The notes beneath the pieces were generated by a model. The model ran no database searches. It was not told the origin of the DNA and saw only the letters and a program-made list of their open reading frames with translations. 64,000 bases of DNA. Origin: Verrucomicrobiota bacterium. Lineage in GTDB: Bacteria; Verrucomicrobiota; Verrucomicrobiia; Chthoniobacterales; Terrimicrobiaceae. A program made the translations under genes and the position numbers. Location: contig JAPLTF010000060.1 in the NCBI GenBank assembly GCA_026398275.1, positions 1 through 64,000 of the forward strand, in the 5' to 3' direction. Shown here piece by piece: positions 16,990 to 27,400 of this stretch (position 1 is the first letter of the stretch; each line of letters opens with the position of its first letter).

Positions 16990-19401
16990 CTATTCCGGCG
17001 ACTCGTGCCAGAATTTTTCAAACGCCTCCGTCCAGTCGCGGGATTCGACCTTGCCCCTGGCGGCCAGCCCCATATGGCTGCGGAGCGACGGGTCGTCGAC
17101 CAGCCTGCGGATGGCCCCGGCGAGCTCCGTGGAGTCGAGGGATTTGGTGACGAAGCCGTCCTTGCCGTGCTGGACGAGATCCCTCGGGCCTCCGACATCC
17201 GAGACGATGGCGGGAATGCCGGATGCCTGGGCTTCCAGCACGACATTGCCGAACGTGTCCGTCGTGCTGGGAAAGACAAAAATGTCCGCCGAGGCGTAGG
17301 CGACCGCCAGGTCCTCCCCCTGGAGGTAGCCGGTGAAAATGGCATCCGGCAGGAGCCGTTTCATTTCCGCCATGTAGGGTCCGTCGCCAACGATGAGCGG
17401 CCGGACCGGCACCCGGGACTCCGCCAGGCGGCGGGTGGCGGCCACGAGGACATCGAGGTTTTTTTCCTTTGAAACCCGCCCGACGAAGAGCATCCCGGTC
17501 TCCCCGTCGCGCAGGCCCCGGGATTTCCAGAAATCCGGGTTTCGCTTCGAGGCGTGAAACATCCGGGTATCCAGCCCGCGGGGCAGGATGTGCAGCTTTT
17601 CGCGGGCGATCCCGCGCTCGATCCAGCATTTTCGATAATCCTCGGAGTTCACATAGATCACGTCCAGCTGGCTGTAGAACCAGTGCATGAAATTCCACGT
17701 GAGCGTCTCCATGAACGAGTCGTCGGTGAGGATCCGGACATACTGGGGGAAGTCGGTGTGGTAGATGCCGATGGCGCGGAGCCCGAGCGTCTTTGCCGCC
17801 GCCAGCGCGCTGAGGCCTGTCGGGCCGGGCGTGCTGATGATGATCTCGGAAAAGTTGCCGCGCTCGAGGTAGTCGAAAATCTGGAGCACCGGCGGAAAAC
17901 TCAGCCGCTGGAGCTCGTATTCGGGCAGCTCAAATTCCCCGATCGGCTGGAAATTTTTGAGCGGGATCCCGTGATCGGCGACCTCGGACCGGCAGGTGAT
18001 GACCGTGATGTCGTGTCCGGCGGCCACTCCCGCGGAGGTCATCTTCCGGATCGTCGTGGCCACGCCGTTCACATCTTCCAGAGTGTCGGTGAACCACGCC
18101 CGCTTGCGGTTTTTGAGAAAATCCGGGGTCGTTCCGCAGAGTGTCCTTGTGCTGTCGCGCAGCCACTCGCGGCGGGGGAGCCGGAACGCATGGATGTAGG
18201 GGCTCAGGAGGGCGACCAGCGGAGCCGCAGGGATGATCGTCTGGATGCTCTCAAAATATTTTCCGGTCGAGATCTGTTTGATGAACTGCGTGACGAACCG
18301 GTATCCGAGCTGGTTGGCGATGAGGTTGGCGATGAGAAAGGCCCGTCGCTCGGGTTCCGCAACTCCTGCGGTTTCGCGGGCCATGGCCGCCTTCATTTCC
18401 GGCTTGCCGAAAAACGATGCGAGGTCCTTCCAGAGCGAGCTGGAGCCGGCTTTGGCCATCTCGAAGATCTTTCCCGTTGCGACGCCCTGGACGAGGAATC
18501 CGAGCTTGTCGCCGAGCGAGAATTCCGTCGGATCCTGGCCCTCCATGAACCGCGAGAAAATTTTCTCGAGGAGGCCGGTTCCCGGGTCGCCGGGTTTGAG
18601 CGCGAGGCGGGCCTTGGCATACTGGAACGCCGTGCTGTAGGTGCTGTGGGCGAGGGTGAGGGGGGTTCCGGATTCCCCGCCTGCCTCGCACTCGCCCCGG
18701 CGGATATGGTCCAAAAACTCCCCGGCCTCCCTGCACTCCGGTGTCGAGGTGAACGCCCTGGCTGGGTGCGTGCCGCCGTGGTCGTCGGAGCCGCCGGTGA
18801 ACACTTTTTTCCATGGCTCCTCATGCGTGGGATCCATGCCGGTCCGCGCATTGAAAATCTCGATGTGCCTTGGGGTCAGCTTTCCAAAGACCTCGCGCGT
18901 CACATCGCTGACGAGGCTGGAATACCTGCCGTTGACGCCTTCGAAGTGGCGGAACAGCAGCGCGAGCTTCTGCAGGTGGAGGGCCGTGAGCTTCTCGTTG
19001 ATGCTGTAAAACGGGTGCGCCACGGCATGCGCGATGTTTTCCGCCGCCAGCAGGGCCCGCATCTCGTAGATGTTCTCGCGGGCATCCTGGATCTGGCGGT
19101 GCTGCGCCTCGGTGATTCCCCAGACGAGGATGTGGACCCGGCATTCGTCCTCGGGAAAATAGGCGGTGACCTCCTCGCCGACGATCACTCCCGGCAGGTG
19201 CGCGATCTCCAGGCATCCATGGATCGTGTTGTGGTCGGTGAGCGTCACAAAATCCATGCCAGCGGCCTTGAGCAGGTTGTAGGTCTGGAGCGGGTCGGAG
19301 TAGCTCGCCGGGAAATCCAGGCGCCGCAGCACCCAGTCGGCCGCCCGGTCGCTGTGGCGCGAATGGATATGGAGGTCGGCGCGGGAGGTTGCTGGCTTCA
19401 T
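16990..19401 (-). CDS. PHP-domain / GT4-family glycosyltransferase fusion protein
   Basis: N-terminal PHP motifs 'ADLHIHSRHSD', 'VTLTDHNTIHG', 'AHAVAHPFYS', 'GGSDDHGG'; C-terminal GT4 'LFVGRVSKEKNLDVLV', 'FVFPSTTDTFGNVVLEAQASGIPAIVSDVGGPRDLV'. Confidence 0.88.
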   Translation of the reverse strand: MKPATSRADLHIHSRHSDRAADWVLRRLDFPASYSDPLQTYNLLKAAGMDFVTLTDHNTIHGCLEIAHLPGVIVGEEVTAYFPEDECRVHILVWGITEAQHRQIQDARENIYEMRALLAAENIAHAVAHPFYSINEKLTALHLQKLALLFRHFEGVNGRYSSLVSDVTREVFGKLTPRHIEIFNARTGMDPTHEEPWKKVFTGGSDDHGGTHPARAFTSTPECREAGEFLDHIRRGECEAGGESGTPLTLAHSTYSTAFQYAKARLALKPGDPGTGLLEKIFSRFMEGQDPTEFSLGDKLGFLVQGVATGKIFEMAKAGSSSLWKDLASFFGKPEMKAAMARETAGVAEPERRAFLIANLIANQLGYRFVTQFIKQISTGKYFESIQTIIPAAPLVALLSPYIHAFRLPRREWLRDSTRTLCGTTPDFLKNRKRAWFTDTLEDVNGVATTIRKMTSAGVAAGHDITVITCRSEVADHGIPLKNFQPIGEFELPEYELQRLSFPPVLQIFDYLERGNFSEIIISTPGPTGLSALAAAKTLGLRAIGIYHTDFPQYVRILTDDSFMETLTWNFMHWFYSQLDVIYVNSEDYRKCWIERGIAREKLHILPRGLDTRMFHASKRNPDFWKSRGLRDGETGMLFVGRVSKEKNLDVLVAATRRLAESRVPVRPLIVGDGPYMAEMKRLLPDAIFTGYLQGEDLAVAYASADIFVFPSTTDTFGNVVLEAQASGIPAIVSDVGGPRDLVQHGKDGFVTKSLDSTELAGAIRRLVDDPSLRSHMGLAARGKVESRDWTEAFEKFWHESPE

Positions 19402-19481
19402 GGCGCTGTCCGGGTGCGGTTCACCCGCTTTTCATATGCCATCGGCTCCCGCGCCGCAAGCGCCTTGAAAGGAGCGAGGGT

Positions 19482-19868
19482 TCACCACACGACCCGAACC
19501 AGGCCGCTTGCGGAAATGTTCCTGTCGCGAGTCAGTAGCGGCAGTTCGTGGTGCCGCGCCGAGGCAACGATGATCCGGTCGAACGGATCGCCGTGCGGAA
19601 GCTCCAAATCCATAGCCAGCGCGGCAATTTCGGAGGCAATCGTCAATGGCGGGAAATTCCGCTGGATGCCGCGCAGGTATTCCCCGGCAGAAACGGACAG
19701 CCGGATCCGGCCCTTTTTCGCCAGCATCGCGATCTCCAGCAAGGTGATGTCCGAAATCACCGCCTCGCCGGTCTTGAGGGTTCGCAGCAGCTCTGCGGCC
19801 GAGGTGCCCAGACGCGGGTCTCCCTCCGCCGCCCAGAGCACCGCATGGGTATCCAGCAACGCTCTCAC
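19482..19868 (-). CDS. PIN-domain toxin (VapC-like)
   Basis: GTG start at 19868: 'VRALLDTHAVLWAAEGDPRL...DITLLEIAML...HGDPFDRIIVASARHHELPLLTRDRNI'. Confidence 0.88.
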   Translation of the reverse strand: MRALLDTHAVLWAAEGDPRLGTSAAELLRTLKTGEAVISDITLLEIAMLAKKGRIRLSVSAGEYLRGIQRNFPPLTIASEIAALAMDLELPHGDPFDRIIVASARHHELPLLTRDRNISASGLVRVVW

Positions 19869-20092
19869 AAATCGGAGTCCCAGCTCCCAGCATCGCTCGT
19901 CGGCCCGTCGATGTCGTCGTCCGTCACGGCCAGAAGTCCCCTCATGCAACCGATCAGCGACCCGTTGCCCGGCGCATCCAACGAGAGCCGTAAATTCCCC
20001 TCGCGGGACTTGATAATAACCGTCTCCCCGGAAAGTGCCGCACGCCTCACACGGGGAAATTCTCGAAGCAATTCCGTGACCGTCGTTTCCAT
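19865..20092 (-). CDS. Phd/YefM-family antitoxin
   Basis: 'METTVTELLREFPRVRRAALSGETVIIKSREGNLRL'; 4-nt overlap (GTGA) with the PIN gene. Confidence 0.8.
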   Translation of the reverse strand: METTVTELLREFPRVRRAALSGETVIIKSREGNLRLSLDAPGNGSLIGCMRGLLAVTDDDIDGPTSDAGSWDSDL

Positions 20093-20231
20093 AGGAAAAA
20101 CATGACTGATATTTTGTCAGATGTCAATGCGTTTGCCCCAGATTCGGATTTTGCCCGCGAATCAAGCGAATGAGCGGGCATGTAGAGAAGATGGGAAAAG
20201 CTAACCCTGAAAAAGGTCTGCTGGCAGCGAT

Positions 20232-21161
20232 TTAATAACTCCGGGGCTTGACGCGCATGCGGGTCAGCCAGCCCTCGTAAGTCATCGCCTCCCGTCCTGC
20301 AAGCGCCATGTCGGCGATTTTCAAAATCTGTCGGCGGATTGCCGGGTGGTCCCAGTCGGGTGGATGAATTCCGATTCGTGTCAACGGGTGCCGGAGGGTC
20401 TTTTGAAACAGGAGCGCGTTCCATGCCAGGCTGCACGTCCTGCGCCAGCCGGCCCGGACGCTCCAGACCTGGCTCCGGCTGGAATGCACGGCGCCCGTTA
20501 CAAAATCGCTGACGGTCGCAATTCGCGTCGTGTATTGAAACCCTGCCTCCCGGACGGCCTGCCCGGCCTCCGCCCCAAGGAGCCACGCCGGGGCGATGAA
20601 TCCGCTGACGCTCACGCCGCAAGCCTCGACGGCCGACCGTCCCCGCTCCAAAAGCTCCCGCGCGACCGCTTTTTCCAGATCCAGAAATTCCCCCTCGCCC
20701 GCCGTGTAGGAGCGCGTGATCAGGCGCTTGATCGGGCCGTCGGTGCGCCGGTTTTCGCGAAGGTGAAAATACCCGTGCAGCACGGCCTCGTGGCCCTGCG
20801 CACAGGCGGCTGCGAGCCATTTGGAAAACTCCGGGTCCCCGCTGACAATTCCGCAGTGGTGATGGTCCGGAACGACGAGCAGCGACGCGCGGTCGAGCCC
20901 GGCCGATTTCAGGTCGGCCAGGATCCGCTCCGTGCCTGCCCGCGTGGCCGGGCTCACGTCGTGAATCGAGACCACCAGCGCCTTCTCCGCCCGCACTTCT
21001 TTGCGGGTGCATAACGGGAAAGTTCCCGTCGCGGGCTGAAGGTAGGGGCAGACCTCCGGGCTGACCGGGAATACCTCCTGCGGCGGGGCGGGGACGTCCC
21101 GCCCTACCTTGGGAATGTTCGCGTCGTGCACCACTTCTTTCTTAACTTCCGCTTTTTGCAT
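20232..21161 (-). CDS. DUF2334 / polysaccharide deacetylase-like protein (start uncertain)
   Basis: 'ALVVSIHDVSPATRAGTERILADL', 'LLVVPDHHHCG', 'GHEAVLHGYFH'. Confidence 0.8.
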   Translation of the reverse strand: MQKAEVKKEVVHDANIPKVGRDVPAPPQEVFPVSPEVCPYLQPATGTFPLCTRKEVRAEKALVVSIHDVSPATRAGTERILADLKSAGLDRASLLVVPDHHHCGIVSGDPEFSKWLAAACAQGHEAVLHGYFHLRENRRTDGPIKRLITRSYTAGEGEFLDLEKAVARELLERGRSAVEACGVSVSGFIAPAWLLGAEAGQAVREAGFQYTTRIATVSDFVTGAVHSSRSQVWSVRAGWRRTCSLAWNALLFQKTLRHPLTRIGIHPPDWDHPAIRRQILKIADMALAGREAMTYEGWLTRMRVKPRSY

Positions 21162-21196
21162 TTGCCAAGAGGCTGTGATAAGGGAAAGTAACCGGA

Positions 21197-23245
21197 ATGT
21201 CAGAAGAAAATCAGAAACCGCCAAACGACAACCGTCAACGTCCGGGCGGAGGCAATGACCCGCAGATGAACTGGAGAGGGCTCGTGCTCTTCGCCGTGGC
21301 GCTCGCCCTCATCGGCGGTGCGTTTCTCGTCCGCGGAAATAATTTCACGCAGGCGGAACAGATTTCCTACCCGAAATTCCTCGAGCTCGTCAAAGCGGGC
21401 AAGATTGTGACCTCGGCGGACGCCCCGCTGGAGCTCATCGTCGAGGAGGGGCGGAACACCCAGTATCTCGAGGGCAAGGTCAAGCAGAAGTCGAAGACGA
21501 CCGGCGAGGAAACGACCGTGCCGTTCCGCACGCCGATCTTCACCTCGTTCAACGGCTCCGATCTCCAGAAGACGCTCGCCGAGGCGGGGATCACCCCGTC
21601 GATTGTTCCCAAATCCGACTACCTCGCGTCAGCGGTCGTCAGCTTTTTGCCGATCCTCCTATTCCTCGTGATCCTGTATTTCTTTTTCCGGTCCCAGATC
21701 AAGATGGCCGGCAAGGGCGCTCTCAACTTCGGCAAGTCCAAAGCACGGATGATGTCGAAGGAAAAAAACCGGATCACGTTCAAGGATGTCGCCGGCGTCG
21801 AGGAGGCGAAGGACGAGGTCCAGGAGCTCGTGGAGTTCCTCAAAGATCCCAAGCGGTTTCAGAAGCTCGGCGGCCGCATCCCCAAGGGGATCCTCATGGT
21901 CGGCTCGCCCGGCACGGGAAAAACTCTGCTGGCGCGAGCGATCGCCGGGGAGGCGGATGTTCCGTTCTTCTCGATCAGCGGCTCGGATTTCGTGGAGATG
22001 TTTGTCGGCGTCGGCGCCTCGCGCGTCCGTGACATGTTCGAGCAGGGGAAAAAATCCGCGCCGTGCCTGATGTTCATCGATGAGATCGACGCGGTCGGCC
22101 GTCACCGCGGCCATGGGCTCGGCGGAGGGCACGACGAGCGCGAGCAGACGCTCAATCAGCTTCTGGTTGAGATGGATGGATTCGACACCCAGGACGGGGT
22201 CATCATCATCGCCGCGACAAACCGCCCGGATGTTCTCGACCCCGCCTTGCTCCGCCCCGGACGCTTCGACCGCCAGGTGACGGTGAGCCTGCCGGACGTC
22301 AAGGGCCGCGAGGAAATCCTCAAGGTCCACGCCAAAAAAGTGAAGCTCGCCGAGGCGGTCAACCTTGCGGTTCTCGCCCGCGGAACCCCCGGCTATTCCG
22401 GCGCGGAGCTCGCGAACGTGATCAACGAGGCCGCGCTGCTCGCCGCCCGCAAAGGGATGAAGTCGATCGGCCAGCACGAGCTCGAAGAGGCCCGCGACAA
22501 AGTCCGCTGGGGCAAGGAGCGCCGCAGCATGGCGATGAGCGAGCGCGAGAAAATCTCCACCGCCTGGCACGAGGCCGGACACGCACTCATCAACGTCCTG
22601 CTCGAACACACCCACCCGCTCCACAAGGTGACAATCATCCCGCGCGGTCCCTACCTTGGTGCCACGATGTATTTGCCGGAGGGCGATAAATATTCCACTC
22701 AGCAGAAGGAAGCCCTGGATCTTCTGGCGGTGACGATGGGCGGCCGGATCGCCGAGGAGATGTTTACGAACGACGTTTCGAACGGCGCCTCCGGCGACAT
22801 CCGGCAGGCGACCACGCTGGCCCGCCGGATGGTCTGCGAGTGGGGGATGAGTTCGCTCGGCATGATCAGCTTCACCGAGGCCAACGACTATGTCTTCCTC
22901 GGCCGCGACATGGGCCGCTCCCGCGAGCACAGCGAGGCAACCGCCCAGCTGATCGACGCGGAGGTCAAGCGCATCATCGACGAAGCCTACCAGCGCGCCA
23001 AGAAAATCCTCGAGGCCAACCGCGCCAATGTGGAGAAAATCGCGAAGGCCCTGCTGGAGTTCGAGACCCTGGACGCCTCGCACATCAAAGAGATCCTGGA
23101 TTTCGGCGAACTCAGAAACCCGCCGATCATGGAAGTGGCCCCGCCGCCGCTTCCGCCGCCGCCCACGGGTGCCATCTCCGGGCCGCCGGAAACGATCAAG
23201 CCCGAGCTCCCGCCAGGCGGACTCGGCTCCCCGGCTCCGGCGTAG
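21197..23245 (+). CDS. ftsH: ATP-dependent zinc metalloprotease FtsH
   Basis: Walker A '[18 protein letters not shown]', SRH region, zinc site '[10 protein letters not shown]', two N-terminal TM helices. Confidence 0.97.
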   Translation: MSEENQKPPNDNRQRPGGGNDPQMNWRGLVLFAVALALIGGAFLVRGNNFTQAEQISYPKFLELVKAGKIVTSADAPLELIVEEGRNTQYLEGKVKQKSKTTGEETTVPFRTPIFTSFNGSDLQKTLAEAGITPSIVPKSDYLASAVVSFLPILLFLVILYFFFRSQIKMAGKGALNFGKSKARMMSKEKNRITFKDVAGVEEAKDEVQELVEFLKDPKRFQKLGGRIPKGILMVGSPGTGKTLLARAIAGEADVPFFSISGSDFVEMFVGVGASRVRDMFEQGKKSAPCLMFIDEIDAVGRHRGHGLGGGHDEREQTLNQLLVEMDGFDTQDGVIIIAATNRPDVLDPALLRPGRFDRQVTVSLPDVKGREEILKVHAKKVKLAEAVNLAVLARGTPGYSGAELANVINEAALLAARKGMKSIGQHELEEARDKVRWGKERRSMAMSEREKISTAWHEAGHALINVLLEHTHPLHKVTIIPRGPYLGATMYLPEGDKYSTQQKEALDLLAVTMGGRIAEEMFTNDVSNGASGDIRQATTLARRMVCEWGMSSLGMISFTEANDYVFLGRDMGRSREHSEATAQLIDAEVKRIIDEAYQRAKKILEANRANVEKIAKALLEFETLDASHIKEILDFGELRNPPIMEVAPPPLPPPPTGAISGPPETIKPELPPGGLGSPAPA

Positions 23246-23264
23246 AAGCCTTACCAGTTTGCCA

Positions 23265-24200
23265 GTGATTCGCACCTTCACCTGCGTTCTTGTCTCCCTT
23301 TTCCTTTGCGCAGCGGCGCGGGCTTCCGCATCCCCCATTGCCCGGCACGTCTTCATCGTCAGCTTCGATCAGGGCGCACCGGCCGGAATCCTGAAGGCCG
23401 ACATGCCGGTTTTCAAGCGCATGGCCGAAGAAGGGGCGCACACATGGGAAGCCTATACGATCGTTCCCAGCGTCACCCTGCCTGCCCATACCTCGATGCT
23501 CACGGGCGTCGGCATTCAAAAGCACCAGGTCACATGGAACGACATCGACCCCGAGAAAAGCGTCGTCCAGGTTCCCACCATATTCAGCATTGCGAAGAAA
23601 TCCGGGCTTGTTACCGCAATGGTCGTCTCCAAAGAAAAGTTCCGGACCCTGCACCAGCCGGGCAGCCTGGATGCGTTTATTCTTCCCTCCGACCCCTCAT
23701 CGAAGTCCGTGGCCGCTGCCTTCGCGGAAATGGTCGGCAAGCTGAAACCGAACCTCTGCTTCATCCATTTTGGTGAACCCGATGTCGTCGGGCATGCGCA
23801 CGGGATGTTTTCCCCGGAAAAGATGAGGGCCTTCGCCGACAGCGATGACGCCCTCGGCACAGTCGTCAAAGCCATCACCGACGCCGGCCTGCTCGACTCC
23901 AGCGTCATCATTCTCACAGCGGATCATGGCGGACATGACCGCTCCGCAGAGGAGCTTGCCGGAATGGCGAAGGCAGGCGTTCCTCCTCAGCCCGGCACCC
24001 ATGGCTCAGCCTTGCCGGAAGACGTCACCATCCCTTGGGTCGCCTGGGGCACCGGCGTGCGCCAACATTTCCTCATCACCGCACCGGTCGTGGTCTACGA
24101 CACCGCAGCCACCGCGCTCTGGGTCCTCGGCATCCCGGTTCTCGAGAGCTTCTGGGGACGTCCGGTAACGAGCGCTTTCGACAGGCCGCCGGAAGGTTAG
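23265..24200 (+). CDS. Exported alkaline phosphatase superfamily / type I phosphodiesterase-like protein
   Basis: GTG start, signal peptide, 'PSVTLPAHTSMLTGV', 'HFGEPDVVGHAHG', 'IILTADHGGHD'. Confidence 0.85.
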   Translation: MIRTFTCVLVSLFLCAAARASASPIARHVFIVSFDQGAPAGILKADMPVFKRMAEEGAHTWEAYTIVPSVTLPAHTSMLTGVGIQKHQVTWNDIDPEKSVVQVPTIFSIAKKSGLVTAMVVSKEKFRTLHQPGSLDAFILPSDPSSKSVAAAFAEMVGKLKPNLCFIHFGEPDVVGHAHGMFSPEKMRAFADSDDALGTVVKAITDAGLLDSSVIILTADHGGHDRSAEELAGMAKAGVPPQPGTHGSALPEDVTIPWVAWGTGVRQHFLITAPVVVYDTAATALWVLGIPVLESFWGRPVTSAFDRPPEG

Positions 24201-24413
24201 GAAAGGGGCAGCGATTTATTATTGATATTCTGTCAGGGGGCCTTCAAACGGCGTGGCACCGAATGTGCTCCACGGCCTTTAGAATAAAGACATGCGCCCC
24301 GCTCATAAAAATGGTTGTGCCCCACCGCATCGGGAAGATAAAAGATGCGGTCCGCCATGGATGGGCCGAAAGTCCGGCGGAGCTACAGACACTTGAAAAA
24401 CGGAACAAACAGC

Positions 24414-27400
24414 ATGCAGACAAAAACGACCCGCCTGACCGGCCCGCCGCCCAAGCAAGGACTCTACGACCCTGCTTTCGAACATGACGCCTGTGGCGTC
24501 GGCTTCTTGGTCAACGTGCGCGGGGAGAAGTCGCATGCCATCGTCGATGACGCGCTCACGATCCTCCGCAACCTCGACCACCGCGGGGCCTGCGGCTGCG
24601 AGGCCAATACCGGCGACGGAGCCGGCATCCTGATCCAGATCCCGGATAAATTTTTCCGCCGGGTTTGCGGCGAGACGGGGATCCGGCTTCCCGAGTTGGG
24701 AAACTATGGCGTCGGGATTGTCTTCCTGTCACCGGATGATGCGGTGGCCAAGGAGTCGCAATCCATTTTTGAGAAACTGGCCGCCGAGCAGGGGCTCGCC
24801 GTTCTCGGCTGGCGCGAGCTGCCGACCGACAATTCCTCGCTTGGAGCGACCGCATGTGCCAGTGAGCCCCGCATGCGCCAGGTGTTCATCGAACGCAAAC
24901 CCGGCTGCACGGACACTCTTGCTTTTGAGCGCCAGCTTTACGTCATTCGCAAGCGTGCGTCGAACGCGATCCGGACCGCCGGCATCGACCCGATGTGGTT
25001 TGTCGCGACGTTGTCCAGCAGGACGATCGTTTACAAAGGCATGCTCATGCCCGAGCAGGTTGACGCCTATTTCGCGGATCTGAAGGACCCGGATGTCGAG
25101 TCCGCGCTCGCGCTCGTGCATTCGCGTTTCTCGACAAACACGTTCCCGAGCTGGGACCGCTCGCATCCCTACCGCTACATCGCCCACAACGGCGAGATCA
25201 ACACGCTGCGCGGAAACATCAACTGGATGCACGCCCGCCAGGCCCTGCTTTCGAGCGAGCTGTTCGGCGATGACCTTCCGAAGACGTTTCCGGTCATCAA
25301 TACCGACGGTTCCGACTCGGCGATGTTCGACAACTGCCTCGAGCTCCTCACGCTGTCCGGGCGCTCGCTCCCGCATGCCGTGATGATGATGATTCCCGAG
25401 CCATGGGAACTTCATGAGACCATGCCGGACGACAAGCGGGCGTTCTACGAGTTTCACTCCTGCCTGATGGAGCCATGGGATGGACCCGCCTCCATCGCGT
25501 TCACGGACGGAACAATCATCGGCGCGGTCCTTGACCGCAACGGGCTTCGGCCATCGCGCTACTGGGTGACCAAAGACGGCTTGGTGATCATGGCCTCCGA
25601 GGCCGGGGTTCTTCCGATTGCGCCGGAGCGAATCGAACAAAAAGGCCGCCTCCAACCCGGACGCATGTTCCTTGTGGACACGGCCGAGGGACGGATCATC
25701 GCGGACGAGGAGATCAAAAACGGCATCGCGCGCCAGCATCCCTACCGGCAGTGGCTGGAGGAGAATCATGTTCTTCTCAGCAGCCTTCCCGAGCCCCCGC
25801 ACGAGCACCTGCCCGAGCATGACACGATTCTCCAGCGTCAGCAGGCGTTCGGCTACACCTACGAAGATCAGCGCGTCATCCTCGGCCCGATGGCGAGGGA
25901 TGGCGTGCAGCCGCTCGGCTCGATGGGCACCGATACGCCGCTCGCCGTGCTCTCGGACCGCCCGGTCCTGCTCTACAACTACTTCAAGCAGCTCTTCGCG
26001 CAGGTCACGAATCCTCCGATCGATCCGATCCGCGAGGAAATCGTCACGGCCACGGTAACGATGCTGGGTTCCGAGGGGAACCTTCTCGATCCCGAGCCCG
26101 TGAGCTGCCGGATGATCAAGCTCGACTGCCCGATCATCACCAACTCCGAGCTCGAACAGGTCCGCCATGTCGAGCAGGACGGGTTCCATCCGGTCACGCT
26201 CCCGATCCTCTTTGATCCTTCGGAAGGCGAGAAGGGCCTCGGATCGGCGATGGACAAACTCTGCGCGGCGGCCGATGCGGCCATCGCCTCGGGCAAAAAT
26301 ATTTTGATCCTCAGCGATCGCGGCGTGCGGAGCACCCATGTCGCCATCCCGGCGCTGCTTGCTGTTTCCGGGCTGCACCACCACCTGATCCGTGAGGGAA
26401 CACGGACAAAAGTGAGCCTGGTGATCGAGTCCGGCGAACCGCGCGAGGTCCATCACTTTGCGCTCCTCATCGGATACGGCGCCAGCGCCATCAATCCGTA
26501 TCTCGCGTTCGAGTCGCTCGACGACATGATCCGGCAGGGGATGCTCCCGGGCCTGGACCACAAGACAGCGATCAAAAATTTCGTCAAGGCGGCGATCAAA
26601 GGCGTCGTCAAGACGATGGCCAAGATGGGGATCTCGACGATCCAGAGCTATCGCGGCGCCCAGATTTTCGAGGCGGTCGGGCTTCATCACTCGGTGATCG
26701 AAAAATATTTCTGTTGGACGCCATCGCGTGTCGAGGGTGCCGACCTGAACGCCATCGCCGCGGAGCTTTTACGCCGCCACGAGCGGGCCTTCCCTCCGCG
26801 TGGCGAGGTCGACCCCACGCTGGATGCGGGCGGAGAATACCAGTGGCGGAAGGACGGGGAGGAACACCTCTTCAATCCCGAGACGATCCACTCGCTGCAG
26901 AAAGCCGTGCGGACCGACGACTACGGGGTTTACAAAAAGTATGCTGCCCTGGTGAACGACCAGGACACGAAGCACTTCACGCTGCGCGGACTTCTGGAAT
27001 TCAAAGATGGCTCACCTGTTCCGATCGAGGAGGTCGAGAGCGTCGAGTCGATCATGCACCGGTTCAAGACCGGGGCGATGAGCTACGGATCGATCTCCAA
27101 GGAGGCGCACGAGACACTCGCGATCGCCATGAACCGCGTCGGCGGAAAATCCAACACCGGCGAGGGCGGCGAGGATGCCGAGCGATACACATGGACGAAC
27201 GAGGCGGGCGATTCAAAAAATTCCGCGATCAAGCAGGTCGCCTCGGGACGTTTTGGCGTCACCGCCCACTACCTGACGAACGCGCGCGAAATTCAGATCA
27301 AAATGGCGCAGGGCGCAAAGCCCGGCGAGGGTGGAGAGCTGCCTGGAAAGAAGGTTTACCCCTGGGTCGCCAAGACCCGCGGCACAACTCCGGGCGTCGG

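Noticed and set aside
17554-20013. 819-aa plus-strand ORF
   Set aside because: Antisense to the PHP-GT4 gene and the PIN/Phd pair; translation has shadow-ORF composition (Arg/Asp/Glu/Val-rich, no domain). The minus strand has clear motifs.
21659-23356. 565-aa minus-strand ORF
   Set aside because: Antisense to ftsH; shadow ORF.
20105-24236. Shared words TGATATTYTGTCAG and GGCAGCGATTTA in the spacers near 20.1-20.2 kb and 24.2 kb
   Set aside because: Near-matches of this length are expected by chance among all pairs in 64 kb; order and spacing differ between the two spacers.
24201-24413. Possible riboswitch in the gltB leader
   Set aside because: Some hairpin potential near 24360, but no match to a glutamine or other riboswitch core that I can identify by eye.
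24729-26690. 653-aa minus-strand ORF
   Set aside because: Lies entirely antisense to gltB; no recognisable domain; explained by high GC at codon position 3.
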